From contig JAEZRH010000020.1 in NCBI GenBank assembly GCA_023412845.1, positions 1 through 14,944 on the forward strand: a stretch of 14,944 bases of DNA, in the 5' to 3' direction. The position numbers and the translations under genes are program-made. Below are positions 1 to 6,249 of this stretch, in pieces (position 1 is the stretch's first letter; each line of letters opens with the position of its first letter). The stretch is from Bacillota bacterium (GTDB taxonomy: Bacteria; Bacillota; Clostridia; Oscillospirales; Acutalibacteraceae). The notes under the pieces are model-generated. The model saw only the letters and a program-made list of their open reading frames with translations. It had not been told where the DNA came from and ran no database searches.

Positions 1-969
1 GGCAATGAGATGAGCGATGTTCTGGATGAGTTCACAAAATTGATAGACCCGAAATCCGGACGGCCGATGACCGACCGCACCGTGCTGATCGCCAACACGA
101 GCAACATGCCTGTGGCGGCGCGCGAAGCTTCCATTTACACGGGTATCACGCTCGGCGAATATTACCGTGACATGGGCTACCATGTGGCTCTGATGGCAGA
201 CTCGACATCACGCTGGGCGGAAGCTCTGCGTGAAATTTCGGGACGCCTGGAAGAAATGCCCGCCGAAGAAGGATTCCCCGCGTATCTGCCCAGCCGCCTT
301 TCCGAATTTTACGAGCGCGCGGGCATGGTGGAAAACCTGAACGGCACCGACGGCTCCGTAACCATTATAGGCGCCGTCTCCCCGCAGGGCTCCGATTTCT
401 CGGAACCCGTCACGCAGAACACCAAACGTTTTACCCGGTGCTTCTGGGCTCTTGACAAAGCCCTCGCCTATGCGAGACATTACCCCGCAATCAACTGGAC
501 GCAGAGCTACAGCGAATATTTCTCCGACCTCGACCCCTGGTATTCGGAGCACGAGGGCGACGATTTCATCAAATACAGAAGACAGATCAACAAGATCCTG
601 CAGCAGGAAAATCAGCTGCTGGAAATTGTAAAGCTGATCGGTTCGGACGTGCTGCCGGACGACCAGAAGCTGATTATCGAGATTTCGAGGGTCATCCGTG
701 TGGGATTCCTCCAACAGGACGCCATGCATCCACAGGATACCTACGTGCCGCTTGACAAACAAAAACTGATGATGAAAACGATTCTGCACCTTTACGGGAA
801 GGCGAAGAGCCTGATTTCAGCCGGCATACCGATTTCCGGCATCCTGCGTTCCGGACTGTTCGATAAGGTCGCAAGGATGAAGAACGAAATTCCCAACGAC
901 AAGCCGGAAATGTTCGACAGCTATCTGAAAGAAATCGATCAAACCCTCTCTGCCATCGTTACGGCCTGA
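1..969 (+). CDS. atpA: V/A-type ATP synthase subunit A (catalytic), C-terminal part
   Basis: This is the catalytic nucleotide-binding subunit of the membrane V/A-type ATPase (also called NtpA), which couples ATP hydrolysis or synthesis to ion movement across the membrane. The reading frame is open from base 1 and begins with G-N-E-M, the conserved motif that normally follows the P-loop region, so the N-terminus and Walker A lie before the window. Visible landmarks are the Walker B-like stretch LMADSTSRWAEALREIS, the EMPAEEGFPAYLPSRLSEFYERAG block and GSVTIIGAVSPQGSDFSEPV, all typical of this subunit. The C-terminal helical domain follows, with normal length and a TGA stop. The subunit B gene starts 54 bases downstream, so this is one operon. 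The first internal ATG (base 10) is not the true start. Identification is secure; whether the enzyme pumps Na+ or H+ cannot be told here. Confidence 0.96.
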   Translation, partial: GNEMSDVLDEFTKLIDPKSGRPMTDRTVLIANTSNMPVAAREASIYTGITLGEYYRDMGYHVALMADSTSRWAEALREISGRLEEMPAEEGFPAYLPSRLSEFYERAGMVENLNGTDGSVTIIGAVSPQGSDFSEPVTQNTKRFTRCFWALDKALAYARHYPAINWTQSYSEYFSDLDPWYSEHEGDDFIKYRRQINKILQQENQLLEIVKLIGSDVLPDDQKLIIEISRVIRVGFLQQDAMHPQDTYVPLDKQKLMMKTILHLYGKAKSLISAGIPISGILRSGLFDKVARMKNEIPNDKPEMFDSYLKEIDQTLSAIVTA

Positions 970-1023
970 CGGCCGCGGCGGCAGAACCGTTTTGAAAATC
1001 ATTCATTTGAAAGGCGGTCACAC

Positions 1024-2505
1024 ATGATTCTTGATTATATTGGAGTAAAAGATGTCAACGGTCCTTTGATTGTCCTCGACAATATTGAAAACGCCTCGTT
1101 TGAGGAAGTCGTCGACATCCGCCTGGATGACGGAACCATGCGCCATGGCAGAATTGTTCAGATGGATGGAAAACGCATCGTTGTTCAGGTGTTCGAGGGG
1201 ACGCGCGGCATCTCTCTTACAAATACCCGCACGAGGCTTCTGGGGCGTCCGCTCGAGATGCCGCTTTCCCCCGAAATTCTGGGACGCGTCTTCGACGGCT
1301 CCGGCCGCCCGATCGACGGTCTCGGCGATATTTTTCCTGTAAAAAAAGCGAACGTCAACGGGACCCCGATCAACCCGGTTTCAAGGCTGTACCCGAAGAA
1401 CTATATCAGTACCGGGATTTCAACCATTGACACACTGATGACGCTGATCCGCGGGCAGAAGCTCCCGATTTTCTCAGGCTCCGGCATGAAGCATAACGAG
1501 CTGGCTGTACAGATCGCAAGGCAGGCAAAAATCAGCGACGAGGAAGGCTCAAACTTCGCCATCGTCTTCGCCGCGATGGGCGTCAAGAGCGATGTTGCGG
1601 AATATTTCCGCCGTTCGTTCGACGACTCCGGCATCCTGCAAAGGGTCGTCATGTTCCTGAATCTCGCCAACGACCCGATCATCGAGAGAATCCTGACGCC
1701 ACGCTGCGCGCTTACCGTTGCGGAGTATCTTGCGTTCGAGCTCGGAATGCACATCCTCGTTATCCTGACTGATATGACTTCCTACGCTGAGGCTCTGCGC
1801 GAATTCAGCTCTTCCAAGGGCGAAATTCCGGGCAGAAAGGGATTCCCCGGCTATCTGTATTCGGACCTCGCCTCCATCTACGAACGCGCCGGAATGATCC
1901 GCGGCAAAAAGGGCTCCGTTACGCAGATCCCGATCCTCACCATGCCGAACGACGACGTCACCCACCCGGTCCCGGACCTTACGGGTTATATCACGGAAGG
2001 CCAGATCGTTCTGGACCGCTCGCTCGACGCTTCTGGCACATACCCTCCGGTTTCCGTGCTTCCTTCCCTCTCCCGTCTGATGAAGGACGGCATCGGCAAA
2101 GGATTCACACGCGAAGACCATGCTCCGCTTTCCAACCAGCTGTTTGCTTCTTATGCAAAAGTGATGGACGCACGTTCCCTCGCTTCCGTAATCGGCGAAG
2201 AAGAGCTTTCGCCGGAAGATAAAAAATACCTGGAATTCGGCAAACAGTTCGAAGCAAAATTTGTCAACCAGGGGACTTCCGAAAACCGCAGCATTGAGCA
2301 AAGCCTTGATCTTGGCTGGGAACTGCTGACGACGCTGCCGCGCGAAACCCTTGACCGTCTGAACGACGAAATGCTGGATAAATACTATGAACCCGCCAAA
2401 AAGCGTGTGGCGGACGCTGCGGCCTCCCAGAAAGATCCCGGCGTAAACGATTCCGGAAAAGCAGGGCCCGGTCCGGGTGAAAGCGGGGTCGACGAAATTG
2501 AGTGA
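1024..2505 (+). CDS. atpB: V/A-type ATP synthase subunit B (non-catalytic)
   Basis: This 493-residue protein is the regulatory, non-catalytic nucleotide-binding subunit (NtpB) that alternates with subunit A in the V1 head. Family blocks seen are LPIFSGSGMKHNELAVQIARQ, which is the degenerate P-loop expected in B rather than A, the DMTSYAEALREFSSSKGEIPGRKGFPGYLYSDL region, and YERAG followed by GSVTQIPILTMPNDDVTHPVPDLTGYITEGQ. The start ATG at 1024 has AAAGGCGG about 8 bases upstream. The last 35 or so residues, after the usual C-terminal helix, form a polar Gly/Pro/Glu-rich tail that may be lineage-specific. The 3' end overlaps the start of the subunit D gene, implying translational coupling. 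Confidence 0.97.
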   Translation: MILDYIGVKDVNGPLIVLDNIENASFEEVVDIRLDDGTMRHGRIVQMDGKRIVVQVFEGTRGISLTNTRTRLLGRPLEMPLSPEILGRVFDGSGRPIDGLGDIFPVKKANVNGTPINPVSRLYPKNYISTGISTIDTLMTLIRGQKLPIFSGSGMKHNELAVQIARQAKISDEEGSNFAIVFAAMGVKSDVAEYFRRSFDDSGILQRVVMFLNLANDPIIERILTPRCALTVAEYLAFELGMHILVILTDMTSYAEALREFSSSKGEIPGRKGFPGYLYSDLASIYERAGMIRGKKGSVTQIPILTMPNDDVTHPVPDLTGYITEGQIVLDRSLDASGTYPPVSVLPSLSRLMKDGIGKGFTREDHAPLSNQLFASYAKVMDARSLASVIGEEELSPEDKKYLEFGKQFEAKFVNQGTSENRSIEQSLDLGWELLTTLPRETLDRLNDEMLDKYYEPAKKRVADAAASQKDPGVNDSGKAGPGPGESGVDEIE

Positions 2506-3121
2506 TCAGGTCGTCCCAACCAAAGGCAATCTGCTCGCGACAAAAAAATCTCTCGAACTTTCCCGCACCGGCTTTGACCTGCTCGACCGGAAAAGGAATA
2601 TCCTGATCCGTGAAATGATGGCGCTGATCGACCGCGCCACACAGATTCAGAGCAAAATCGACAAGGCTTACGCCGAGGCCTATGCAATGCTTCAGCGGGC
2701 GAATATCTCGCTCGGCATCTGCAGGGAATTCGCCGAAACCGTACCGATCGAAAACGGCCTGAATATAGCGTACCGCAGCGTCATGGGCGTCGAAATCCCC
2801 ATGGTCTCCCTGGAGGAATCAAAGGCGCCCACCGCTCCGTTCGGTCTGTACTCCTCCAATATTCTGCTGGATGAAGCCTATCAGAAATTCATGGAGGTCA
2901 AACGCCTTACCGCAGAGCTCGCTGAAGTTGAGAACAGCGTTTACCGTCTGGCCGATTCGGTGAAAAAGACGCAGAAACGCGCCAACGCCCTGAAGAACAT
3001 TATGATCCCGAAATTCGAGGCAAATGTAAGATTCATCACCAATGCTTTGGAAGAAAAAGATCGTGAGGAGTTTTCCCGCCTCAAAATCATCAAGCGTCAG
3101 AAAGCCGAAAAGCTGGCGTAA
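2498..3121 (+). CDS. atpD: V/A-type ATP synthase subunit D (central stalk)
   Basis: Subunit D (NtpD) is the coiled-coil rotor shaft linking the A3B3 head to the membrane ring. The N-terminal helix VVPTKGNLLATKKSLELS followed by GFDLLDRKRNILIREMM is the family signature. The C-terminal helix from about residue 140 onward is Lys/Arg/Glu-rich and ends in typical basic residues. I chose TTG at 2498, giving S-D-Q-V-V-P-T-K-G, because it overlaps the subunit B stop by 8 bases and gives a family-like N-terminus; GGGG lies 9 bases upstream. An in-frame GTG at 2477 would add 7 residues and overlap B by 29 bases, and cannot be excluded. Length is about 207 residues, normal for the family. It is the last gene of the operon, followed by a strong terminator. 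Confidence 0.93.
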   Translation: MSDQVVPTKGNLLATKKSLELSRTGFDLLDRKRNILIREMMALIDRATQIQSKIDKAYAEAYAMLQRANISLGICREFAETVPIENGLNIAYRSVMGVEIPMVSLEESKAPTAPFGLYSSNILLDEAYQKFMEVKRLTAELAEVENSVYRLADSVKKTQKRANALKNIMIPKFEANVRFITNALEEKDREEFSRLKIIKRQKAEKLA

Positions 3122-3130
3122 GTTAAAAAC

Positions 3131-3178
3131 AATACCCCTTGCCATCTGTTCATTGCAGATACGCAAGGGGTATTTTGT
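3131..3178 (+). terminator. Intrinsic terminator of the V-ATPase operon
   Basis: A perfect 12-bp stem is formed by AATACCCCTTGC (3131-3142) and GCAAGGGGTATT (3163-3174), followed by TTTTG. The 20-base loop contains a second 5-bp stem, ATCTG (3144-3148) with CAGAT (3156-3160). It lies 9 bases after the subunit D stop. The AATA/TATT base flanks let it work in both directions, but no minus-strand gene needs it here. Confidence 0.92.
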
Positions 3179-3182
3179 TATA

Positions 3183-3211
3183 TTGACAAATAGGGCAGAG
3201 CATTGTATGAT
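3183..3211 (+). promoter_or_regulatory. Consensus sigma-A promoter for the orphan membrane-protein gene
   Basis: TTGACA (3183-3188), a 17-base spacer and TATGAT (3206-3211) make a near-perfect sigma-A promoter directly after the operon terminator. Transcription would start near 3218, giving a leader of about 80 bases before the ATG at 3297. Confidence 0.85.
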
Positions 3212-3296
3212 GATTCAAGCTATTCTTTTCAATGCCGCAATAAGCTCAGCGCTTGCCGGTTGCCACTGCCAACGGAAGATTGGATGGGTTTACAGG

Positions 3297-3719
3297 ATGA
3301 ACTTTCTTGAGAAATTCCGTAATAAGCTGGTCCATTTTTTATTTCCATTTATAGAGCGTTTTTTTCTGGTTATAGCTTTGGTCCTGATGGTATCGATTTG
3401 GTTTGCCTGGTCCGTCCCCCAGCCCCATTCGCAAACCAGAGCGGTTTTAGTCTGGCTCACGCTTGTATACAGTCAAATCTATCGGGCGGGCGTTACGGAA
3501 CGCGACTGTCTTCCCTTACAGCCCGGAAGCGGCCCTCTTTACCGTAGTTATCGGTTTATTGATCGGGTTTTCTTCCTCTTTTTCCTCATTTGGCTGCTCC
3601 TGCTGCTAATTCCGGTACCGCTGTGGGTGTCGGGTACTTTTGCCGGCGCATTCGTTGCGGCCGTGATTCTTCGCACGATCGGAGACCTGAAATATCGCCC
3701 GAAGAAGCCGGAAGAATAA
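3297..3719 (+). CDS. Small multi-pass membrane protein, function unknown
   Basis: I do not recognise the family of this 140-residue protein. Hydrophobic stretches lie at about residues 19-40, 48-62 (weaker), 91-109 and 111-127, so three or four membrane segments are likely. The C-terminus is short, charged and Lys/Glu-rich. A loop near residues 64-90 contains one Cys and several Arg. I chose ATG 3297 because the frame's upstream ATG at 3207 sits inside the -10 box of the promoter and so could not be in the transcript; GGATGGG lies 8 bases before 3297. The gene stands alone after the ATPase terminator. Its stop is only 3 bases from the stop of the convergent walJ gene, with no terminator between. 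Its codons look more A/T-rich than neighbouring genes, hinting at separate ancestry. Confidence 0.68.
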   Translation: MNFLEKFRNKLVHFLFPFIERFFLVIALVLMVSIWFAWSVPQPHSQTRAVLVWLTLVYSQIYRAGVTERDCLPLQPGSGPLYRSYRFIDRVFFLFFLIWLLLLLIPVPLWVSGTFAGAFVAAVILRTIGDLKYRPKKPEE

Positions 3720-3722
3720 ATA

Positions 3723-4517
3723 TCAAAAGAAAATGGATTTTCCGCTGGTGTTTTCGCTGGGAGCCACAAACAACTGAAAGTCCCTGTCCTGTCTGAACCC
3801 GTTCAGATTCAGGGAGCAGAGCGACGTTTGGTAAGCAAGCTCCGGCGTGTTGTTCTCAGCGCTCAGATGGGCAAGCAAGAAGCGCGTGGTTCCGCTCTTT
3901 ACAAGCCTGCAGAGCTCCTCGGCACAATCCGCATTGGAAAGGTGCCCAATGTTGGACAGGATCCGCCGTTTGAGCGGATACGGATACGGCCCATTTTTCA
4001 GCATTCCAACATCATGGTTGGATTCCAGCACCACAAAATCCGCGCCCGCAAGGCCCAGCCTGACTTCTTCCGAAAGACAGCCCAGATCGGTGGAAAGCGC
4101 GACAGTCCTGCCGTCTTTCGTGAGGATGCGGTATCCGACACATTCTGCGCTGTCATGCGAAAGAGGAAACGGTTGGATCTTCATGCCGGCGCATTCCATC
4201 CCCGCATCGCCGATGATGTAGTATGGGAATTTTTCAGACAGGCAGCCCATTCCGCCCAGGGCAGAAAGGGTGCCTGCCGACGCATAGACGGGCAGATGGT
4301 AACGCGACGCAAAAACACGCAGTCCTGCAATATGGTCTGCGTGTTCATGCGTAATAAAAATTGCTTTTACCGCATCGAGAGAAATGCCGCATTGTTCCAG
4401 CCTTCCCTTGGTCTGCTTTGCAGAGCGGCCGATATCGACCAGAATTCCCTCTTCGGCGGAGCCTATGTAATAACCGTTCCCGCTGCTTCCGCTGAAGAGC
4501 GGACAAAGTCTTGCCAT
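3723..4517 (-). CDS. walJ: MBL-fold metallohydrolase, WalJ/YycJ family
   Basis: This 264-residue metallo-beta-lactamase-fold enzyme resembles YycJ/WalJ, a family linked in Bacillota to the WalRK cell-wall regulon and proposed to act as a nuclease. Metal-binding motifs are visible: HEHADH at residues 57-62, SHDSAE near 120, a TD at about 142, ESNHD and SNIGHLSN. The ESNHD...YPYPLKRRILS...GHLSN segment is especially YycJ-like. There is no signal peptide, so it should be cytoplasmic. AAAGGA lies upstream of the ATG at 4517. It follows murA by 58 bases containing a weak terminator-like hairpin, and no separate promoter is seen, so it may be expressed by readthrough from murA. No walR or walK is present in this window. 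Fold and metal site are certain; the substrate is inferred from the family. Confidence 0.88.
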   Translation of the reverse strand: MARLCPLFSGSSGNGYYIGSAEEGILVDIGRSAKQTKGRLEQCGISLDAVKAIFITHEHADHIAGLRVFASRYHLPVYASAGTLSALGGMGCLSEKFPYYIIGDAGMECAGMKIQPFPLSHDSAECVGYRILTKDGRTVALSTDLGCLSEEVRLGLAGADFVVLESNHDVGMLKNGPYPYPLKRRILSNIGHLSNADCAEELCRLVKSGTTRFLLAHLSAENNTPELAYQTSLCSLNLNGFRQDRDFQLFVAPSENTSGKSIFF

Positions 4518-4538
4518 TTCCGGTTCCTTTCCCTATGC

Positions 4539-4565
4539 AAAAGGGGACGGCAACCGCCGGTCCCC
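4539..4565 (-). terminator. Terminator-like hairpin between murA and walJ
   Basis: On the + strand GGGGACGGC (4543-4551) pairs with GCC-g-GTCCCC (4556-4565) around an AACC loop, with one bulged base. Read on the minus strand it is followed by TTTT only, so termination is probably partial. The room left before walJ (about 20 bases) is too small for a promoter, which favours readthrough into walJ. Confidence 0.6.
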
Positions 4566-4575
4566 AAAATAATTA

Positions 4576-5874
4576 TCAAATCGCCTGTGCCGTCTCCTGC
4601 TCGGGAATCGGAACACGCCGTATGTCTGCGCCAAGGGCTTTGAGTTTTCTGTCGATATTTTCATATCCGCGTTCGATTTGCCGGATATTTTCAATCTGTG
4701 TCAGACCACGCGCACAAAGCGCCGCAATCACGAGGGCTGCCCCCGCACGCAGATCGGTAGCCTTTACCGGAGCCGCATCCAGATGATCGACCCCTTCCAC
4801 GACGGCCAGTTTACCGTCGACCGAAATCTGCGCGCCCATCCGCTTCAATTCCTCGACATAACGGAAACGGTTGTCCCAGACGCTTTCGTTGATAATGCTG
4901 GTACCCTGAGCCAGCGACAGCAGCACTGCGATCTGCGGCTGCATATCGGTCGGAAACCCCGGATGAGGCATTGTTTTTATATTGCATTTGTTCAGCTTTT
5001 CATTCCGCACGACACGGATGGCATCGTCAAACTCGGACAACTCCACGCCCATTTCTTCCAGTTTTGCGGAAATGGATTCCAGGTGCTTCGGGATCACATT
5101 CTTGATCAAGACATCGCCGCCGGTCGCAGCGGCAGCCACCATATAGGTACCGGCCTCGATCGGATCCGGAATAATGGAATAGTTTGTACCGTTGAGATGT
5201 TGGACGCCGTAGATCTTGATGACATCCGTACCGGCACCGCGGATATCAGCCCCCATGGAATTCAAAAAGTTCGCCAAGTCAACAATATGCGGCTCTTTCG
5301 CGGCGTTCTCGATGACCGTCGTGCCCTCGGCCTTCACCGCGGCCAAAATGATATTGGCGGTCGCGCCGACCGAAACAACATCAAGATAGATATGGCTGCC
5401 AACAAGCCTGTCCGCATAAACATCCACCATACCGCCTTCCAGACGGTGTTTGGCGCCAAGGGCGGCAAACCCTTTCAGGTGCTGATCGATCGGCCTGACG
5501 CCGAAATCGCAGCCGCCGGGCATCGTAACGACCGCATGATGGAACCTGCCCAGGAGTGCGCCAAGCAGATAATAGGAACCGCGCATATGACGCGCAAGCT
5601 CTTCCGACGCAACATACGTCTTGATGGACGACGGGTCGATTTCAATCGTGGACCGATTGATGTTTCGGATCTTTGCCCCCATGTCATACAGGATTCTGGT
5701 GATGGAAATCACGTCGGTTATGTCGGGTACATTTTCGATTCTGCAAACGCCGTCGGACAAAATAGCCGCCGGTATAATTGCAATCGCAGCGTTTTTTGCA
5801 CCGCTGATACTGACCTCGCCCTTCAGGCGGCAACCGCCCTTAATTACAAATTTGTCCAATGCGGTACGCTCCAT
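4576..5874 (-). CDS. murA: UDP-N-acetylglucosamine 1-carboxyvinyltransferase (MurA)
   Basis: MurA transfers enolpyruvate from PEP to UDP-GlcNAc, the first committed step of peptidoglycan synthesis in the cytoplasm. The 432-residue length fits the family. Seen are the active-site Lys27-Asn28 in SISGAKNAA, the catalytic loop PGGCDFGVRPIDQH with Cys122 (the residue alkylated by fosfomycin, so the enzyme is predicted to be sensitive), TNIILAAVKAEGTT-like region in the first half, GFPTDMQPQ, and the late DLRAGAALVIAAL with the conserved Arg. The fold's inside-out repeat is intact. ATG 5874 has only a poor ribosome binding site (AGAA). The N-terminus begins a few residues earlier than usual. Two promoters are visible upstream, one very close and one giving a 268-base leader. 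Many Bacillota carry two MurA paralogues; I cannot tell which this is. Confidence 0.96.
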   Translation of the reverse strand: MERTALDKFVIKGGCRLKGEVSISGAKNAAIAIIPAAILSDGVCRIENVPDITDVISITRILYDMGAKIRNINRSTIEIDPSSIKTYVASEELARHMRGSYYLLGALLGRFHHAVVTMPGGCDFGVRPIDQHLKGFAALGAKHRLEGGMVDVYADRLVGSHIYLDVVSVGATANIILAAVKAEGTTVIENAAKEPHIVDLANFLNSMGADIRGAGTDVIKIYGVQHLNGTNYSIIPDPIEAGTYMVAAAATGGDVLIKNVIPKHLESISAKLEEMGVELSEFDDAIRVVRNEKLNKCNIKTMPHPGFPTDMQPQIAVLLSLAQGTSIINESVWDNRFRYVEELKRMGAQISVDGKLAVVEGVDHLDAAPVKATDLRAGAALVIAALCARGLTQIENIRQIERGYENIDRKLKALGADIRRVPIPEQETAQAI

Positions 5875-5895
5875 TTCTAAAAATCAGGCATTACT

Positions 5896-5904
5896 ATTAT
5901 AACA
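5896..5904 (-). promoter_or_regulatory. Proximal extended -10 promoter for murA
   Basis: On the minus strand TGTTATAAT is an extended -10 element ending 22 bases before the murA ATG. No good -35 is present at 16-18 bases. A start near 5889 would leave only about 14 bases of leader. Confidence 0.55.
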
Positions 5905-5992
5905 AATTTTTGCGAAATATTTAGCGCCGCAGGCAGGAAAACGGGTTGAAATTACTTGCAAAAAACGAAGGAAAAATAGGCAATAAAATAAC

Positions 5993-6034
5993 ATACGGCA
6001 AACGCTTATGCTTGGCATAGTGCAGTATCCGTAT
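5993..6034 (-). other. Compound hairpin in the murA leader
   Basis: ATACGG (5993-5998) pairs with CCGTAT (6029-6034), and inside it TATGC (6007-6011) pairs with GCATA (6015-6019) around a 3-base loop. On the minus strand it is followed by GTTATTTTATTG, a broken T-tract that could support weak termination or attenuation. It lies in the transcript from the distal murA promoter. Confidence 0.5.
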
Positions 6035-6092
6035 TAATCTTCATAAAGAATCGTAATAAAGAAATAAACCCAGCCGACACACCTGAAAACAT
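6006..6092 (-). CDS. Possible 28-codon leader ORF upstream of murA
   Basis: An ATG at 6090-6092 opens 28 codons ending in TAA at 6006-6008. GGTGG lies 6 bases before the ATG, a modest ribosome binding site. The peptide starts MFSGVSAGF and ends TALCQA, with a hydrophobic first half. The stop codon falls in the apical stem of the leader hairpin (5993-6034), so a ribosome finishing the ORF would disrupt that structure. This is weak evidence for a real gene: the ORF is short and could be chance. Confidence 0.22.
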   Translation of the reverse strand: MFSGVSAGFISLLRFFMKINTDTALCQA

Positions 6093-6148
6093 CCTGTGCC
6101 ACCGGGCAAAAAATCCGCTTTCCCTACTGTTCTTCAACGCTCTTATTG

Positions 6149-6177
6149 ATAATAATACACATGAAAGCAAAAGTCAA
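6149..6177 (-). promoter_or_regulatory. Distal sigma-A promoter for murA
   Basis: On the minus strand TTGACT (6172-6177), 17 bases, and TATTAT (6149-6154) form a good sigma-A promoter in the gap after the M23 peptidase gene. The start near 6142 gives a leader of about 268 bases before murA. Confidence 0.7.
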
Positions 6178-6249
6178 CCTTAATCAAAAGGTCAATTGCT
6201 TTTTGTTGAATAATTTGTAATTTTTTTTATATTCCAGGAAAATATTCTA

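Larger units (their letters stand above)
5875..6249. other. 375-base AT-rich non-coding region: murA leader and promoters
   Basis: No long gene fits here. On the minus strand it carries a distal sigma-A promoter (6149-6177), a possible 28-codon leader ORF (6006-6092), a compound hairpin (5993-6034) and a proximal extended -10 promoter (5896-5904). I see no clean terminator for the M23 peptidase gene that ends at 6250. I do not recognise a known riboswitch class. Confidence 0.6.

Noticed and set aside
1549..2301. 250-codon minus-strand frame inside the subunit B gene
   Set aside because: Antisense shadow of a conserved ATPase gene, without motifs or a credible ribosome binding site.
3207..3296. 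Upstream ATG 3207 as the start of the orphan membrane gene, giving 30 extra residues with an ALAGC lipobox-like stretch
   Set aside because: The ATG lies in the -10 box of the near-perfect promoter, so it should not be transcribed from it. The lipobox match is also poorly placed.
4678..5880. 400-codon open frame on the + strand opposite murA
   Set aside because: It lies antisense to a gene with intact MurA catalytic motifs, and its His/Asp/Arg-rich translation has no recognisable domain. It is a shadow of murA codon bias.
6164..6216. AGCAA...TTGCTTTTTG on the + strand resembling a terminator
   Set aside because: No + strand gene lies upstream, the stem is only 5 bp with large internal loops, and the sequence is better explained as the -35 region of the distal murA promoter.
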